Positions 63,368-64,000 of a stretch of 64,000 nt of DNA are shown here, in pieces. This stretch comes from Paenibacillus sp. UNC451MF. GTDB lineage: Bacteria > Bacillota > Bacilli > Paenibacillales > NBRC-103111. The stretch's first letter is position 1. Each line of letters begins with the position of its first letter. The translations under genes and the position numbers were made by a program. The stretch lies in the NCBI RefSeq assembly GCF_000686845.1, contig NZ_JMLS01000020.1, forward strand, positions 1 to 64,000. Reading direction: 5' to 3'. The notes under the pieces were generated by a model. The model did no database searches, was not told where the DNA came from, and saw only the letters and a program-made list of their open reading frames with translations.

Positions 63368-64000
63368 ATGGCCGACAAACCAAATGTACTACTGATTATG
63401 AATGACGATATGGGATATTCTGATTTAGGATGTTATGGAGGCGAGATCGATACTCCAAATCTAAACCGTCTGGCAGCTAGCGGTATCCGATTTACTCAAT
63501 TTTATAATACTGCACGTTGCAGTCCTTCACGGGCTTCTTTACTCACAGGACTACATCCCCATCAGACAGGAATCGGAGTTCTGGTTGACGATGACGGTCC
63601 GGAAGGATATCCCGGTAATTTGAACAAAAGCTGTATGACAATAGCTGAAGTGCTGAAGGAGGATGGGTACCGCACCTATATGAGCGGTAAATGGCATATA
63701 GCTCATAACATTGATACACCTAATGATACATGGCCGCTTCAGCGCGGATTTGATCGGTTTTACGGTACATTGGCAGGTTCGGGAAACTATTATTATCCCT
63801 GGACATTGACAAGGGATAACGACGATATTCGCCATGAAGCTCTTCAGACCGATTATTACTACACTGATGCCATTAGCGAGCAAGCGGTTCAGTTTATTAA
63901 TCAGCACACGCAAGAGTATCCGGATACTCCGTTTTTCCAGTATGTAGCTTACACAGCTCCCCACTGGCCGCTTCATGCCGGTGAAGAGGATATTGCCAAG
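63368..64000 (+). CDS. Cys-type arylsulfatase (copy 3), cut by window edge
   Basis: The first 211 residues of a sulfatase, starting MADKPNVLLIMNDDMGYSDL. The active-site block is ARCSPSRASLLTGLHPHQTG, with Cys51 (formylglycine precursor), Pro53 and Arg55. NDDMG is the first metal-binding block and GKWHIAH the Lys/His substrate-binding block. No signal peptide. It has the more common CSPSR motif than copies 1 and 2 (CIPAR, CVPAR), so it is from a different sulfatase subfamily. The 3' end is outside the window. Confidence 0.92.
   Translation, partial: MADKPNVLLIMNDDMGYSDLGCYGGEIDTPNLNRLAASGIRFTQFYNTARCSPSRASLLTGLHPHQTGIGVLVDDDGPEGYPGNLNKSCMTIAEVLKEDGYRTYMSGKWHIAHNIDTPNDTWPLQRGFDRFYGTLAGSGNYYYPWTLTRDNDDIRHEALQTDYYYTDAISEQAVQFINQHTQEYPDTPFFQYVAYTAPHWPLHAGEEDIAK

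Noticed and set aside
1-64000. CRISPR array, rRNA or tRNA genes
   Set aside because: No regularly spaced repeats of CRISPR type and no rRNA or cloverleaf tRNA sequence were recognised by eye.

Overview
The window looks like a chromosomal segment of a spore-forming, Gram-positive carbohydrate degrader of the Paenibacillus type. Evidence: LplB/YtcP/YtcQ-type sugar ABC transporters next to a YesM/YesN two-component system, lipobox lipoproteins, many AraC regulators, strong AGGAGG-type ribosome binding sites with frequent TTG/GTG starts, an LtaS-like polymer synthase, and a decayed sigma-K-like fragment. No rRNA, tRNA or CRISPR array was seen. The genus is an inference.

Layout. 1-2.1 kb: IS110 transposase N-terminus cut by the window edge, a RibD-like reductase, a transposon-end-like repeat and a broken copper-binding protein gene. 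2.1-9.4 kb: permeases (minus strand) facing a binding lipoprotein and a YesM/YesN pair. 9.5-17.2 kb: a tight operon (GH39 glycosidase, M81/MlrC-like protein, IlvD/Edd dehydratase, SDR, class-III aminotransferase, SMP-30 lactonase) that reads as a non-phosphorylative sugar-acid route with unexpected amine chemistry. 17.4-21.4 kb: a large secreted PHP-domain protein with an internal duplication. 21.4-22.9 kb: mobile-element debris. 22.9-35.5 kb: two related cassettes built from AraC regulator, D-2-hydroxyacid dehydrogenase, Cys-type sulfatase, Gfo/Idh/MocA oxidoreductase and solute-binding lipoproteins, with partial copies in decay; a third copy begins at 60.8 kb and runs off the end. 36.5-45 kb: another oxidoreductase, AraC plus GH105 unsaturated uronyl hydrolase, a frameshifted secreted GH-A glycosidase with FN3 modules, and a carboxylesterase. 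45.1-52.3 kb: a LysR regulator divergent from a malonate decarboxylase operon (mdcABC, fused mdcDE, mdcG, mdcH) whose DE gene carries an in-frame TGA. 52.3-60.8 kb: another solute-binding lipoprotein, an LtaS-like enzyme, a small lipoprotein, and a graveyard of fragments (methyltransferase, nitronate monooxygenase, GH95, IS256, sigma factor).

Taken together the window suggests growth on complex, probably sulfated and uronic-acid-containing polysaccharides: binding lipoproteins capture oligosaccharides, hydrolases and sulfatases trim them, and dehydrogenases, lactonase and dehydratase oxidise the sugars. The most interesting structures are the repeated sulfatase/oxidoreductase/2-hydroxyacid-dehydrogenase cassette, the sugar-acid operon with an MlrC-like protein and an aminomutase-like enzyme, the fused and interrupted mdcDE gene, and a dispersed family of TGTC-bounded, TnsB-site-like end repeats. 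All functional statements are by family recognition from translated sequence; no database search was run.
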